Below are positions 1 through 5,810 of a stretch of DNA of 5,865 nucleotides, one piece after another; within the stretch, counting starts at the first letter, position 1; each line of letters opens with the position of its first letter. The notes under the pieces were generated by a model. That model worked only from the letters and a program-made list of their open reading frames with translations. It was not told the DNA's origin and did no database searches. Location of the stretch: the NCBI GenBank assembly GCA_047921395.1, contig JBLRWH010000100.1:1-5865 (forward strand), in the 5' to 3' direction. Position numbers and translations under genes: made by a program. Source of the DNA: XN24 sp047921395. Lineage in GTDB: Bacteria > Pseudomonadota > Gammaproteobacteria > Steroidobacterales > XN24.

Positions 1-216
1 GCTGCCTCGACTGTAAAATCACCTGAATTTCACCCACACGACTTCCGGAAGAGCCCATTAACTTACGCAAATCCAGTAAAGTAAATTCACAAACGAATTC
101 TTTTCCCAGCTTGCGCAGCGTCCCGCACAGAGCGTGCAATATGTCAAACCGCCTCGAGCGCGAAAATGACTCGATATCGGACACGACCTCGGTGGCCACC
201 GACGCATGCAACGCGC
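1..216. other. AT-rich stretch with no identified gene
   Basis: This stretch, especially about 1-110, is clearly richer in A and T than the rest of the window. No recognisable gene was found in it. On the minus strand one frame stays open from about 216 to the left edge (roughly 72 codons), with readable segments such as DILHALCGTLRKLGKEF and an internal ATG at 56-58. It has no convincing ribosome binding site, matches no family I know, and uses AT-rich codons (TTA, TTT, AAA) unlike the neighbours. A plus-strand frame is also open from the edge to a TAA at 82-84. Either could be the end or start of a truncated neighbouring gene, or chance. An open frame of this length can easily arise by chance when six frames are considered. 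Confidence 0.3.
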
Positions 217-260
217 AAAAAAAACGCCCCGGCAACCTCTCCAAAAGGATTGCCGGAGCG
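217..260 (-). terminator. Rho-independent terminator of the tolC-like gene
   Basis: Read on the minus strand, an 11-bp stem (CGCTCCGGCAA at 260-250 pairing with TTGCCGGGGCG at 235-225, one U-G wobble) closes a loop of about 14 bases. It is followed at once by eight T residues (224-217). It starts 27 bases after the tolC-like stop codon, so it is the natural end of that transcript. The plus-strand reading lacks a T tract after the stem, so termination should be one-directional. Confidence 0.92.
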
Positions 261-287
261 TCCGTTGCGGACCGGTTCTCGCGCGTG

Positions 288-1643
288 TTATTCCGCCGTG
301 AGCATCAGCGTTTGGTTGCGATCGAGCAGGTCGTTCAGGTACACGAGGTCCTCCTCACTGAGCGTGCCGGCCTGGCGCTTCAGCTGCAGTAGATTGAGCA
401 GGTATTCGTAGCGTGCGCGCGCCAGGTCGCGGCGCGTCTGGAAGAGCTCGCGCTCCGAATCGAGCACATCGAGCAGCGTGTAGACGCCCGAGCGGAAGCC
501 GCGCGTGCGCCCTTCCACCGCGCTCTCCTGCGAAGTCAGGGAGGCCTCCAGTGCACGCACGCGCTGGATCGCGCTGATCACGCCCTGGTACGCGCCGCGC
601 GTCTCGCGCATCACGACGCGATGCTGGAGCACTCGTTCCTGCTTGACGCGATTCAGCGTCATGTCGGCCTCGCGCGCCCGGGCCAGCACGACGCCGCCGG
701 AGAAAACAGGCATGTTGAATTGCACCCCGATCACGTTCGTATCGGTGTTGCTCGCGCCGCCCGTGACGGCGCCGCCGACGTCGGTATTGCCGGTGCTGGC
801 CACCAGCTCCAGGCTCGGATAGTGGCTGGCGCGCACACGCTTGGCCTCGTGCTCCGCGACCTCGACCGCCGCATTGCGCGCCATCAGCAGCAGGTTCTGG
901 TCCACGGCGCGCGCCACCCACTCGCCGAGATCGGCCGGCTGCGGCGGCAGCAGGGGAATCTCGGGATACAAGGGATACACGCTGCTGACCGCGTCACCGG
1001 CGAGCTCGCGCAGCGCCTGGTAAGCGTCATCCAGCGCATAGGTCGCTTCGATCAGGTCAGCCTGCACGAACGAGAACCGGGCCTCGGCCTCGTACTCATC
1101 GGTGATGGCCGCAAGGCCGCCGCGCCGCTGGGCCTGCACCAGCTCGAGCTGGCGCCCCACGGCCGCCAGCTCAGCCTCGCTGAGCGACACCCTGTCCTGC
1201 GACGCCAGCAAATTAAGATATAGCGCGGCGGCCCGCAGGATGAGTTCCTGCTCCGCCGCGGTGTACACGGCGAATGCCTGGCGCACCACGGCGCGTGACT
1301 GTGACAGCTGCACCCAGGAGGAATAGCGGAACAGCGGCTGGCTGACCTGGAACTGCCAGGTCCGGGTCGTGAACCGGCTCCGCCCGATACCGAACACCGG
1401 CTGCTCGCGCTCGAGGATGTTCTGCTCGGTGCGGCTCTGGCGTGCGTCGAAGCTCAGCTGCGGCATCAGCTCCGCACGTGCCTGAGGGATCTTCTGCATG
1501 GCGGCCTGGTAATCGTAATGCGCGGCGTGATACCGCGGGTCATTCCGCAAGCCTGCCTCGTAGACATCGAGCATGTCTTCCGCAGCATGCGCAGCAGCGC
1601 CAAGAAACAAGACAGAAAACACTGGCCAGATGAATCTGCGCAT
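288..1643 (-). CDS. tolC: TolC family outer-membrane efflux/secretion channel
   Basis: This encodes a 451-residue outer-membrane channel of the TolC / outer membrane efflux protein family. Such proteins form a trimeric barrel and periplasmic tunnel that works with type I secretion or RND/ABC/MFS export pumps. Residues 1-20 look like a signal peptide (short basic start, hydrophobic core, cleavage after AHA). The mature protein opens with the family-typical EDMLDVYEAGLRNDPRY. Two homologous halves follow: helical and strand segments near 95-215 (SQPLFRY, LYLNLLASQDRV) and near 245-425, including GVQFNMPVFSGG (306-317) and FRSGVYTLLDVLDSERELF (383-401). Length is normal for TolC. The frame is open upstream to 1715, but the ATG at 1641-1643 is preferred because it begins the signal peptide and has GGGGGAA four bases upstream. 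No pump or membrane-fusion gene adjoins it, so its partner is unknown, as is common for a housekeeping TolC. A strong terminator follows. The family call is firm; one-to-one orthology with E. coli TolC is inferred. Confidence 0.93.
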   Translation of the reverse strand: MRRFIWPVFSVLFLGAAAHAAEDMLDVYEAGLRNDPRYHAAHYDYQAAMQKIPQARAELMPQLSFDARQSRTEQNILEREQPVFGIGRSRFTTRTWQFQVSQPLFRYSSWVQLSQSRAVVRQAFAVYTAAEQELILRAAALYLNLLASQDRVSLSEAELAAVGRQLELVQAQRRGGLAAITDEYEAEARFSFVQADLIEATYALDDAYQALRELAGDAVSSVYPLYPEIPLLPPQPADLGEWVARAVDQNLLLMARNAAVEVAEHEAKRVRASHYPSLELVASTGNTDVGGAVTGGASNTDTNVIGVQFNMPVFSGGVVLARAREADMTLNRVKQERVLQHRVVMRETRGAYQGVISAIQRVRALEASLTSQESAVEGRTRGFRSGVYTLLDVLDSERELFQTRRDLARARYEYLLNLLQLKRQAGTLSEEDLVYLNDLLDRNQTLMLTAE

Positions 1644-1836
1644 ACGATTCCCCCGATAGCGACGCCCGAAGAGCAGCGCCGATTGTGCCACAGGCAACGT
1701 CCGTGTCCATGGCACCTGTTGGCGAGTCGCAACGTGACGATGTTCATTCGGCGCGGTATCTGGCAGTCTCGCGGCTGACCCATCATAATGCGGCGATCAG
1801 TCAGGCTTTGCTTCGGATCGACCGGACGCTCAAGAC
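1644..1836. promoter_or_regulatory. Divergent intergenic region, tolC / barrel gene
   Basis: This 193-bp region separates two divergently read envelope genes and must contain both promoters. It holds no other gene. The plus-strand promoter candidate is listed separately. For the tolC side I see only weak -10-like hexamers, such as CACAAT read on the minus strand just upstream of the leader and TATGAT at 1787-1782. Neither has a good -35 partner, so that promoter is not assigned. Confidence 0.6.
1760..1789 (+). promoter_or_regulatory. Candidate sigma-70 promoter for the barrel gene
   Basis: CTGGCA (1760-1765, four of six matches to the -35 consensus) and CATAAT (1784-1789, five of six matches to the -10 consensus) are separated by 18 bases. 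Transcription would start near 1796 and give a leader of about 40 bases before the ATG at 1837. The assignment rests on the hexamers and position alone. Confidence 0.45.
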
Positions 1837-2673
1837 ATGAATAAAAAAATCAAAACGGCGCTGCTCGGCATGGTGCTGCTTTTGCCTGCCTCCTCCCTGA
1901 TGGCCTTCGACGAGCATGGCCGCTGGTACGGCACCCTGATGATCTCGGGCATCGACGACGACGTGCAGCGGGACGTCGAGACCGAGTGGTCGGGCTACCA
2001 TCTCGGCGTCGGTCGCGGCTTCGGCAGCGAGTGGGGTGTCGAGATGAACCTCGTCGGGTCCCGCTTCAAGAACGACGAACGCGACGTCTCCGCTTTGCAG
2101 TGGGGCTTCGGGCTCGACGTGTCACGGCGCCTCGCGACGACGGAATACTTCATGCCCTACGCCGTCGCGGGTGCGGGCTGGATGATGACCGATTACAAGT
2201 TGAACCGAGATGATCGCGATGGCGGAATGTTCTCGGTGGGCGGTGGTCTGTTGTTCCCGATCTTGCCGATGAAGATGTCGCTGCGCACCGAGCTGCGCGC
2301 GCGCCGGGACTTCAGCGACGGTGCCCTCACTGATTACCTCCTCAGTATCGGCGTGCAGATCCCCTTCAGCTTCGTGAACCTGGGCCAGCCGGAGGCCAGG
2401 CCACGCGCAGATGGCACGCGTCCCGCCCAGGCGGCGCCTTATGGCTGGGCCAGGGATTCGGACGGGGATGGCGTGGCAGACGCCGCGGACCTGTGCCCCG
2501 CCACGCCTGCCGGCCTCACAGTGAATGCGCAGGGCTGCGCAGCCGAGGAAGACGCCGATGGCGACGGGGTACCGGACGTATTGGATATGTGTCCCGACAC
2601 GCCGCCGGGCGCCGCGGTCGACCGGCACGGCTGCAGGCTCGCCCTGCCGACCGGGGCCGCTGGCGCACGCTAG
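1837..2673 (+). CDS. OmpA-like beta-barrel protein with TSP3 repeats, no OmpA C-domain
   Basis: This 278-residue protein is predicted to be exported to the outer membrane. Residues 1-23 form a clear signal peptide (MNKKIK, hydrophobic core, cleavage after LMA). Residues about 24-182 alternate polar and hydrophobic residues with many glycines and aromatics (GYHLGVGRGFGSEWGVEMNL, YAVAGAGWMM, FSVGGGLLF, LLSIGVQIPFSF), as in the small barrel of OmpA-type proteins. A proline/alanine-rich linker (183-206) leads to two thrombospondin type 3 calcium-binding repeats. The first has DSDGDGVAD at 207-215 with Cys220 and Cys234; the second has DADGDGVPD at 239-247 with Cys252 and Cys266. The protein then ends within 12 residues. 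In the usual OmpA/OprF arrangement the repeats lead into a peptidoglycan-binding domain of about 100 residues, which is absent. The ribosome binding site is weak, but the signal peptide supports this start. The function may be structural or adhesive, and is inferred only from architecture. Confidence 0.85.
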   Translation: MNKKIKTALLGMVLLLPASSLMAFDEHGRWYGTLMISGIDDDVQRDVETEWSGYHLGVGRGFGSEWGVEMNLVGSRFKNDERDVSALQWGFGLDVSRRLATTEYFMPYAVAGAGWMMTDYKLNRDDRDGGMFSVGGGLLFPILPMKMSLRTELRARRDFSDGALTDYLLSIGVQIPFSFVNLGQPEARPRADGTRPAQAAPYGWARDSDGDGVADAADLCPATPAGLTVNAQGCAAEEDADGDGVPDVLDMCPDTPPGAAVDRHGCRLALPTGAAGAR

Positions 2674-2691
2674 AAATCACGATGAGGGAAG

Positions 2692-2767
2692 TGGTGGAGC
2701 CGATCAGAATCGAACTGACGACCTCCTGGGTGCGATCCAGGCGCTCTCCCAACTGAGCTACGGCCCC
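2692..2767 (-). tRNA. tRNA-Ala (anticodon CGC)
   Basis: The minus strand folds into a complete 76-base tRNA including an encoded CCA (2694-2692). The acceptor stem GGGGCCG/CGGCTCC contains the G3-U70 pair that is the known identity element for alanyl-tRNA synthetase. The D stem is GCTC/GAGC. The anticodon stem CCTGG/CCAGG encloses ATCGCAC, giving anticodon CGC, which reads the alanine codon GCG. The variable loop is AGGTC. The T arm is GTCAG-TTCGATT-CTGAT, with one G-U pair. All expected invariant bases are present. Its 3' end lies 18 bp from the stop of the barrel gene, which is read in the opposite direction. Its promoter lies within the start of the acetyltransferase gene on the other side. 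Confidence 0.97.
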
Positions 2768-2781
2768 ACGAGAAGCCGGGA

Positions 2782-2811
2782 ATTCTATTGCATGGACGTC
2801 ATGGTTCGCAA
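2782..2811 (-). promoter_or_regulatory. Candidate promoter of tRNA-Ala, with GC-rich discriminator
   Basis: On the minus strand TTGCGA (2811-2806, four of six to -35) and TAGAAT (2787-2782, five of six to -10) are 18 bases apart. The predicted start, near 2775, leaves about eight bases of 5' leader for RNase P to remove. The bases just after the -10 (TCCCGGC) are GC-rich, as in discriminators of stable-RNA promoters under stringent (ppGpp) control; that regulation is an inference. The element overlaps both candidate start codons of the divergent acetyltransferase gene. Confidence 0.6.
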
Positions 2812-3253
2812 TGCCGAGGCCACCGACTGGGCGACGATCGCGGAATTCAACCGCGCGCTCGCCGCCGAGACGGAGGACAAGGCGCTCGACTGGGACACGG
2901 TCGCCAACGGCGTCCGCCGTCTGCTGGACGACGCGTCGAAGGGCCGCTACTTCCTCGCCGAGACCGCCGGCCGCATCGTCGGCACGACCATGATCACCTA
3001 TGAGTGGAGCGACTGGCGCGACGGCTGGATCTGGTGGATCCAGAGCGTCTACGTGCACCCGGAATTCCGCGGCCGGGGTTGCTTCGGACGCCTGTACCGG
3101 CATGTCGTGGCGCAGGCGGCCGATGAGGGCGTGCGCGCCGTGCGGCTGTACGTTCTCCGCAACAACACCCGCGCGCGGGCCATCTACGAGAAGCTCGGCA
3201 TGCAGGAGAGCGGTTACACCGTGCTCGAGACCGCCGAAAGCCTGCCGGAATAA
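2792..3253 (+). CDS. GNAT family N-acetyltransferase
   Basis: This 153-residue protein fits the single-domain GNAT fold (usual length 140-170), which transfers an acetyl group from acetyl-CoA to an amine. The acceptor is not predictable from sequence. The N-terminal helix region is 1-50, and the strand YFLAETAGRIVGTTMI (53-68) is the typical beta2-beta3 hairpin. The motif A strand and pyrophosphate loop read VYVHPEFRGRGCFGRLY (86-102); the R-G-R-G-C-F-G loop departs slightly from the Q/R-x-x-G-x-G/A consensus but resembles the RRRGVFRALY form of one GNAT branch. Motif B is NNTRARAIYEKLGM (124-137), with Tyr132 the usual general acid. The start at 2792 is the most upstream plausible ATG, with GGGA ten bases before it; the ATG at 2801 (150 residues) is nearly as good. 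The tRNA gene lies only 24 bp upstream on the other strand. The peroxiredoxin gene follows after 24 bp, suggesting co-transcription. Confidence 0.88.
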   Translation: MDVMVRNAEATDWATIAEFNRALAAETEDKALDWDTVANGVRRLLDDASKGRYFLAETAGRIVGTTMITYEWSDWRDGWIWWIQSVYVHPEFRGRGCFGRLYRHVVAQAADEGVRAVRLYVLRNNTRARAIYEKLGMQESGYTVLETAESLPE

Positions 3254-3277
3254 CCCGCCGCTCCCGAGGACCCTCCC

Positions 3278-3745
3278 ATGCTGAAAGCCGGCGATCGTGC
3301 CCCGAATTTCACCCTCCCCGACCAGGACGGCCGCGAGGTTTCGCTCGCGCAGCTGCTCCAGGACGGGCCCGTCGTGCTGTATTTCTACCCGGCGGACTTC
3401 ACGCCCGGGTGTACGAAAGAGGCCTGCACGATCCGCGACATGCACGACGAGATCGCCGCCGCGGGCATGCGGGTGGTGGGCGTCGCCCCGCAGGACGCGG
3501 CCAGCCATGCGCGCTTTCGTGACAAGCACGGCCTGCCTTTCACGCTCCTCGCCGACCCTGACAAGGCCGTGATCAAGAACTACGGGGTGGACGGGCCGCT
3601 GGGCATCGGCGTGCGCCGCGCGACCTTCCTCGTGGGCGCCGACGGGCTCATCAAGGATGCAGTGCTGGCCGATATCCTCATCGGCCGGCACGAGGAGTTC
3701 ATCCGCGCGGCCATCGCCGCGGCGCCGGCCTCAGGGCAGGACTAG
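3278..3745 (+). CDS. bcp: Bcp-type thioredoxin-dependent peroxiredoxin
   Basis: This 155-residue cytoplasmic peroxiredoxin of the Bcp/PrxQ subfamily reduces hydrogen peroxide and organic hydroperoxides using thioredoxin-type electron donors. The start APNFTLPDQDG (8-18) is typical. The catalytic motif is YPADFTPGCTKEACTIRD (37-54), where Cys45 is the peroxidatic cysteine and Cys50 the resolving cysteine five residues later, the same spacing as E. coli Bcp. Arg114 before ATFLVGADG matches the conserved active-site arginine of the family. Length is normal. GAGGA at 3266-3270 is seven bases before the ATG, a good ribosome binding site. It lies 24 bp after the acetyltransferase, probably in one transcript. 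The last 15 bases overlap the end of the convergent chrA gene, and no terminator is visible between them. The assignment is firm; preferred substrates are inferred from the family. Confidence 0.95.
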   Translation: MLKAGDRAPNFTLPDQDGREVSLAQLLQDGPVVLYFYPADFTPGCTKEACTIRDMHDEIAAAGMRVVGVAPQDAASHARFRDKHGLPFTLLADPDKAVIKNYGVDGPLGIGVRRATFLVGADGLIKDAVLADILIGRHEEFIRAAIAAAPASGQD

Positions 3746-5014
3746 CGACAGCACCATCCCGGCGCTGGCCGCCAGGCCGAGCACGGCCAGCATCCCCCAT
3801 CCCCGCCACGCGAGCAGCGCCAGCGCACCTGCGGCAAACAGCGCTGAGGCCAGGTCCAGGGTCGAGAACGCAGGCACGAGGATGCGCAGTGGGCCCAGCT
3901 GTAGTGTCTCTATGCGCTCGAACAGGACGTGGAGCGCGAACCACAGCGACAGGTTGAGCACGGCCCCCACCACGGCCGCGCCCACGCCAGCCATTGCCCC
4001 GCTGAGCCTGGGACGACCGAGCAGGCGGTCGACCCATGGCGCGCCGACGAAGATCCAGACGAAGCACGGCGCGAATGTGGCCCACGTGGCCACCACGCTC
4101 GCCAGCAGCCCAGCCATCACCGGGTCGAAGGGCGCGGCGTCCCGCCAGGCGGCAAGAAATGCCACGAACTGGAGCACCTGGATCAGCGGCCCCGGTGTGG
4201 TCTCCGCCAGTCCCAGGCCATCGACCATCTCCGCCGGCGACAGCCAACCCTGGGCCTCGACGGCGTGCTGGGCCACGTAGGCCAGCACGGCATAGGCACC
4301 GCCGAAGCTGACCACGGCCACCTGGCTGAAGAACAGCCCGACCTGGCTGAGCAGGTGCTGCGGCCCAAGCAACCAGGCGATCGTCGCCAGCGGCACGAGC
4401 CAAACCGCCAGACCGATGGCCGCCGTGATCGCGGTGCGAGTGGGACGCCCCGCGGAGTCCGTTTCCAGCGCGTCAGTCTGGCGATGGCGCGCCTCCCATA
4501 GCCCCAGCCCCGCCGCCGCGAGGATGACCAGGGGGAATGGCAGCTGCAGGAAGAACAGCGCCACGAAGGAAGCCAGCGCGATGAACACGAGGACGCGGCC
4601 CTGCAGGGCGCGCCGCCGCAGCCTGTCGAGCGCGACCAATACGACCGCGAGCACCGCTGACTTCAGGCCGAACAGCAGGCCCTCGACCGCGGGCACATCA
4701 CCGAACCATACGTAGACATAGGACAACAGCAGGATCGAGGCGAAGCCGGGCAGGATGAACAGCAGGCCCGCGACCAGGCCGCCGCGCACCCCGTGCAGGA
4801 CCCAGCCGAGATAGGTCGCGAGCTGCTGGGCCTCCGGACCGGGCAGCAACATGCAGAAATTGAGCGCATGCAGGAAGCGCCGCTCGCTGACCCAGCCCTT
4901 CTCCTCGACCAGGATGCGATGCATGACAGCGATCTGGGCAGCCGGCCCGCCGAATGACAGGATTGCCACCCGCACCCAGGCCCGCGTGGCCTCGCCGAAA
5001 CTCGGCGGGCTCAC
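3731..5014 (-). CDS. chrA: ChrA family chromate transporter, two-domain form
   Basis: This 427-residue inner-membrane protein of the CHR superfamily (long-chain form, usually about 400 residues) is expected to export chromate and so give chromate resistance, though some family members have other or unknown roles. The two homologous halves are visible. The N-half has ILSFGGPAAQIAVMHR (18-33) and LLPGPEAQQLATYLGW (56-71). The C-half has VVSFGGAYAVLAYV (234-247) and ETTPGPLIQVLQFVAFLA (271-288). Many hydrophobic membrane segments follow each motif, and a hydrophilic linker (about 174-194) joins the halves. The frame is open upstream to 5239, but that extension is Arg/Pro/Gly-rich and unlike the family. 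GTG at 5014-5012, with GAGAGGGG (5025-5018) just before it, begins the normal N-terminus SPPSFGEATRAW. No chrB or other chr gene is next to it. It overlaps bcp by 15 bp at the 3' end and a possible mini-ORF at the 5' end. Confidence 0.92.
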   Translation of the reverse strand: MSPPSFGEATRAWVRVAILSFGGPAAQIAVMHRILVEEKGWVSERRFLHALNFCMLLPGPEAQQLATYLGWVLHGVRGGLVAGLLFILPGFASILLLSYVYVWFGDVPAVEGLLFGLKSAVLAVVLVALDRLRRRALQGRVLVFIALASFVALFFLQLPFPLVILAAAGLGLWEARHRQTDALETDSAGRPTRTAITAAIGLAVWLVPLATIAWLLGPQHLLSQVGLFFSQVAVVSFGGAYAVLAYVAQHAVEAQGWLSPAEMVDGLGLAETTPGPLIQVLQFVAFLAAWRDAAPFDPVMAGLLASVVATWATFAPCFVWIFVGAPWVDRLLGRPRLSGAMAGVGAAVVGAVLNLSLWFALHVLFERIETLQLGPLRILVPAFSTLDLASALFAAGALALLAWRGWGMLAVLGLAASAGMVLSLVLP

Positions 5015-5103
5015 TCGCCCCTCTCGCCAGCTTCGATCTGCACGGTCACCTCGAGGGTGCCACGACCGCGGGTGTCCGCCTGCAGCGGATATTGCCTCAA
5101 CAC
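5011..5103 (-). CDS. Possible 30-residue leader ORF coupled to chrA
   Basis: A short frame starts at GTG (5103-5101), with GGGAGG (5116-5111) seven bases upstream, and ends at TGA (5013-5011). That TGA overlaps the chrA GTG start as GTGA, the geometry usually seen with translational coupling. The predicted 30-residue peptide (beginning VLRQYPLQADTRG and ending VQIEAGERGE) is hydrophilic and matches no family I recognise. Upstream in frame there is a TAG 14 codons before the start, so it is not simply the tail of a longer intact gene, although it could be the remnant of a decayed one. The evidence is the binding site and overlap only; the peptide may not be functional. Confidence 0.35.
   Translation of the reverse strand: MLRQYPLQADTRGRGTLEVTVQIEAGERGE
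5018..5025 (-). promoter_or_regulatory. Ribosome binding site fixing the chrA GTG start
   Basis: GAGAGGGG on the minus strand ends three bases before the GTG at 5014-5012 (five bases after GAGAGG). It supports that codon as the chrA start instead of the far-upstream ATG at 5239. Confidence 0.7.
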
Positions 5104-5124
5104 AGTGCAGCCTCCCGGCCAGTC

Positions 5125-5139
5125 GAATCCCGGATTCTA
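5125..5139. promoter_or_regulatory. Inverted repeat overlapping a -10-like hexamer upstream of chrA
   Basis: GAATCC (5125-5130) and GGATTC (5132-5137) form a perfect six-base inverted repeat around one central C. On the minus strand it overlaps TAGAAT (5139-5134), a five-of-six match to a -10 box, placed so that transcription would start about 24 bases before the mini-ORF GTG. No convincing -35 is visible upstream. This could be an operator controlling chrA, but the repeat is short and may be coincidental. Confidence 0.3.
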
Positions 5140-5258
5140 GCCGAGCATCTGCCCCCCGGGGCCGCCTGGCGGGAATCGCTGGGGAAAACCCGCATGGCCC
5201 GTCGGCGCGGCGCGGTGCAGGATGTCTGGACCGATGCAAGGTTGCCGGAGGCTAGGTC

Positions 5259-5795
5259 ATGAAATCTGTGCTGGTACTGTACATGAGCAAGGGAGGCCAC
5301 ACGGCCCGCATCGCGCGCAGGATCTGCGACAGCATCGCGGCGGCCGGGGGGCGCGGCGAGATGATGGATATCAACGAGGCGGTCCACGAGGGCGTCGACT
5401 GGGACGCGTACGACATCGTGGCGCTGGGTTCGCCGGTGTTCTACGGCACCTACGACAAGACCGTGTTCGAGTTCATCGCCACGCACCGGGAAAAGCTCGA
5501 GACGAAGCCCAGCAGCTTTTTCAATGTTTCTGTCGTCGCCCGCACACCGGAAAAGGCCACCGTCGAAGGCAACCGCTACATGCAGAAGTTCCTCGAGCTG
5601 TCGCCCTGGAAACCCAAGGACCTGAAGGTCATCGCCGGCAAGGTGGATTATCCCTCGTGGGGCTGGCTCGATACCCTCATGATCCAGATGATCATGAAGT
5701 TCACGCACGGCCCCACCGACAAGACGGCCGTCATCGACTATACGAACTGGGACGATGTCGCTGCCTACGGGCGGCACCTGCTCACGCTGGGCTAA
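5259..5795 (+). CDS. hemG: HemG-type menaquinone-dependent protoporphyrinogen IX dehydrogenase
   Basis: This 178-residue flavodoxin-fold protein oxidises protoporphyrinogen IX to protoporphyrin IX, the penultimate step of heme synthesis, passing electrons to the respiratory quinone pool at the inner membrane. The FMN phosphate loop is SKGGHT (10-15). VALGSPVFYGTYDKTVFEFI (54-73) is the second flavin-contacting segment. The region FFNVSVVARTPEKATVEGN (87-105), with FLELSPWKP (111-119) and VIAGKVDYPSWGWLDTLMIQ (124-143) followed by MIMKF, is the HemG-specific long insert; it closely parallels the E. coli protein as I remember it (SVNLVARKPEKRTPQTN, VIAGALRYPRYRW). Length matches E. coli HemG (181). 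GGAGG at 5247-5251, seven bases before the ATG, supports this start. It reads away from chrA and toward a probable convergent gene at the right edge, with no terminator visible. The HemG-specific insert separates it from ordinary electron-carrier flavodoxins. Confidence 0.95.
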   Translation: MKSVLVLYMSKGGHTARIARRICDSIAAAGGRGEMMDINEAVHEGVDWDAYDIVALGSPVFYGTYDKTVFEFIATHREKLETKPSSFFNVSVVARTPEKATVEGNRYMQKFLELSPWKPKDLKVIAGKVDYPSWGWLDTLMIQMIMKFTHGPTDKTAVIDYTNWDDVAAYGRHLLTLG

Positions 5796-5810
5796 GCCGC
5801 GCTTGCGAAC

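Larger units (their letters stand above)
5015..5258. other. Divergent region between chrA and hemG
   Basis: This 244-bp gap between two outward-reading genes should carry a promoter in each direction. Apart from the mini-ORF, ribosome binding sites and inverted repeat listed separately, I find no RNA gene, terminator or clear sigma-70 promoter for hemG. The stretch 5140-5240 is very GC-rich and contains a CCCCGGGG palindrome (5154-5161). Confidence 0.5.

Noticed and set aside
119..147. Perfect TTGACA on the minus strand at 147-142 as a -35 box
   Set aside because: At 17-18 bases downstream there is only GGGACG or similar, so no -10 partner exists.
111..411. Plus-strand open frames across the tolC terminator
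   Set aside because: They run through the terminator hairpin and into the tolC 3' end, with no binding site and no recognisable motif.
621..1223. A 200-codon plus-strand open frame inside tolC
   Set aside because: It is antisense to well-conserved TolC sequence and is rich in His/Arg/Gly/Ala without any motif.
1670..1700. TGGCAC motif upstream of tolC as a sigma-54 promoter
   Set aside because: The required TTGC element at the correct spacing is absent (GCGC is found instead).
1644..1715. 24-residue N-terminal extension of the tolC-like frame
   Set aside because: It would place extra charged residues before the signal peptide, and the ATG at 1643 has its own GGGGGAA binding site.
2516..3691. 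A 391-codon open frame on the minus strand
   Set aside because: It runs antisense through the barrel gene end, the tRNA, the acetyltransferase and bcp. Its His/Arg/Gly/Val-rich composition is typical of an antisense shadow in GC-rich DNA, and the real genes on the plus strand have clear family motifs.
5015..5239. 75-residue N-terminal extension of chrA
   Set aside because: The extension is Arg/Pro/Gly-rich and unrelated to the family N-terminus, while GTG at 5014 has a good binding site and gives the normal length.
5097..5777. A 226-codon minus-strand open frame opposite hemG
   Set aside because: It is antisense to a clear hemG with all family motifs, has no recognisable domain, and shows shadow-like composition.
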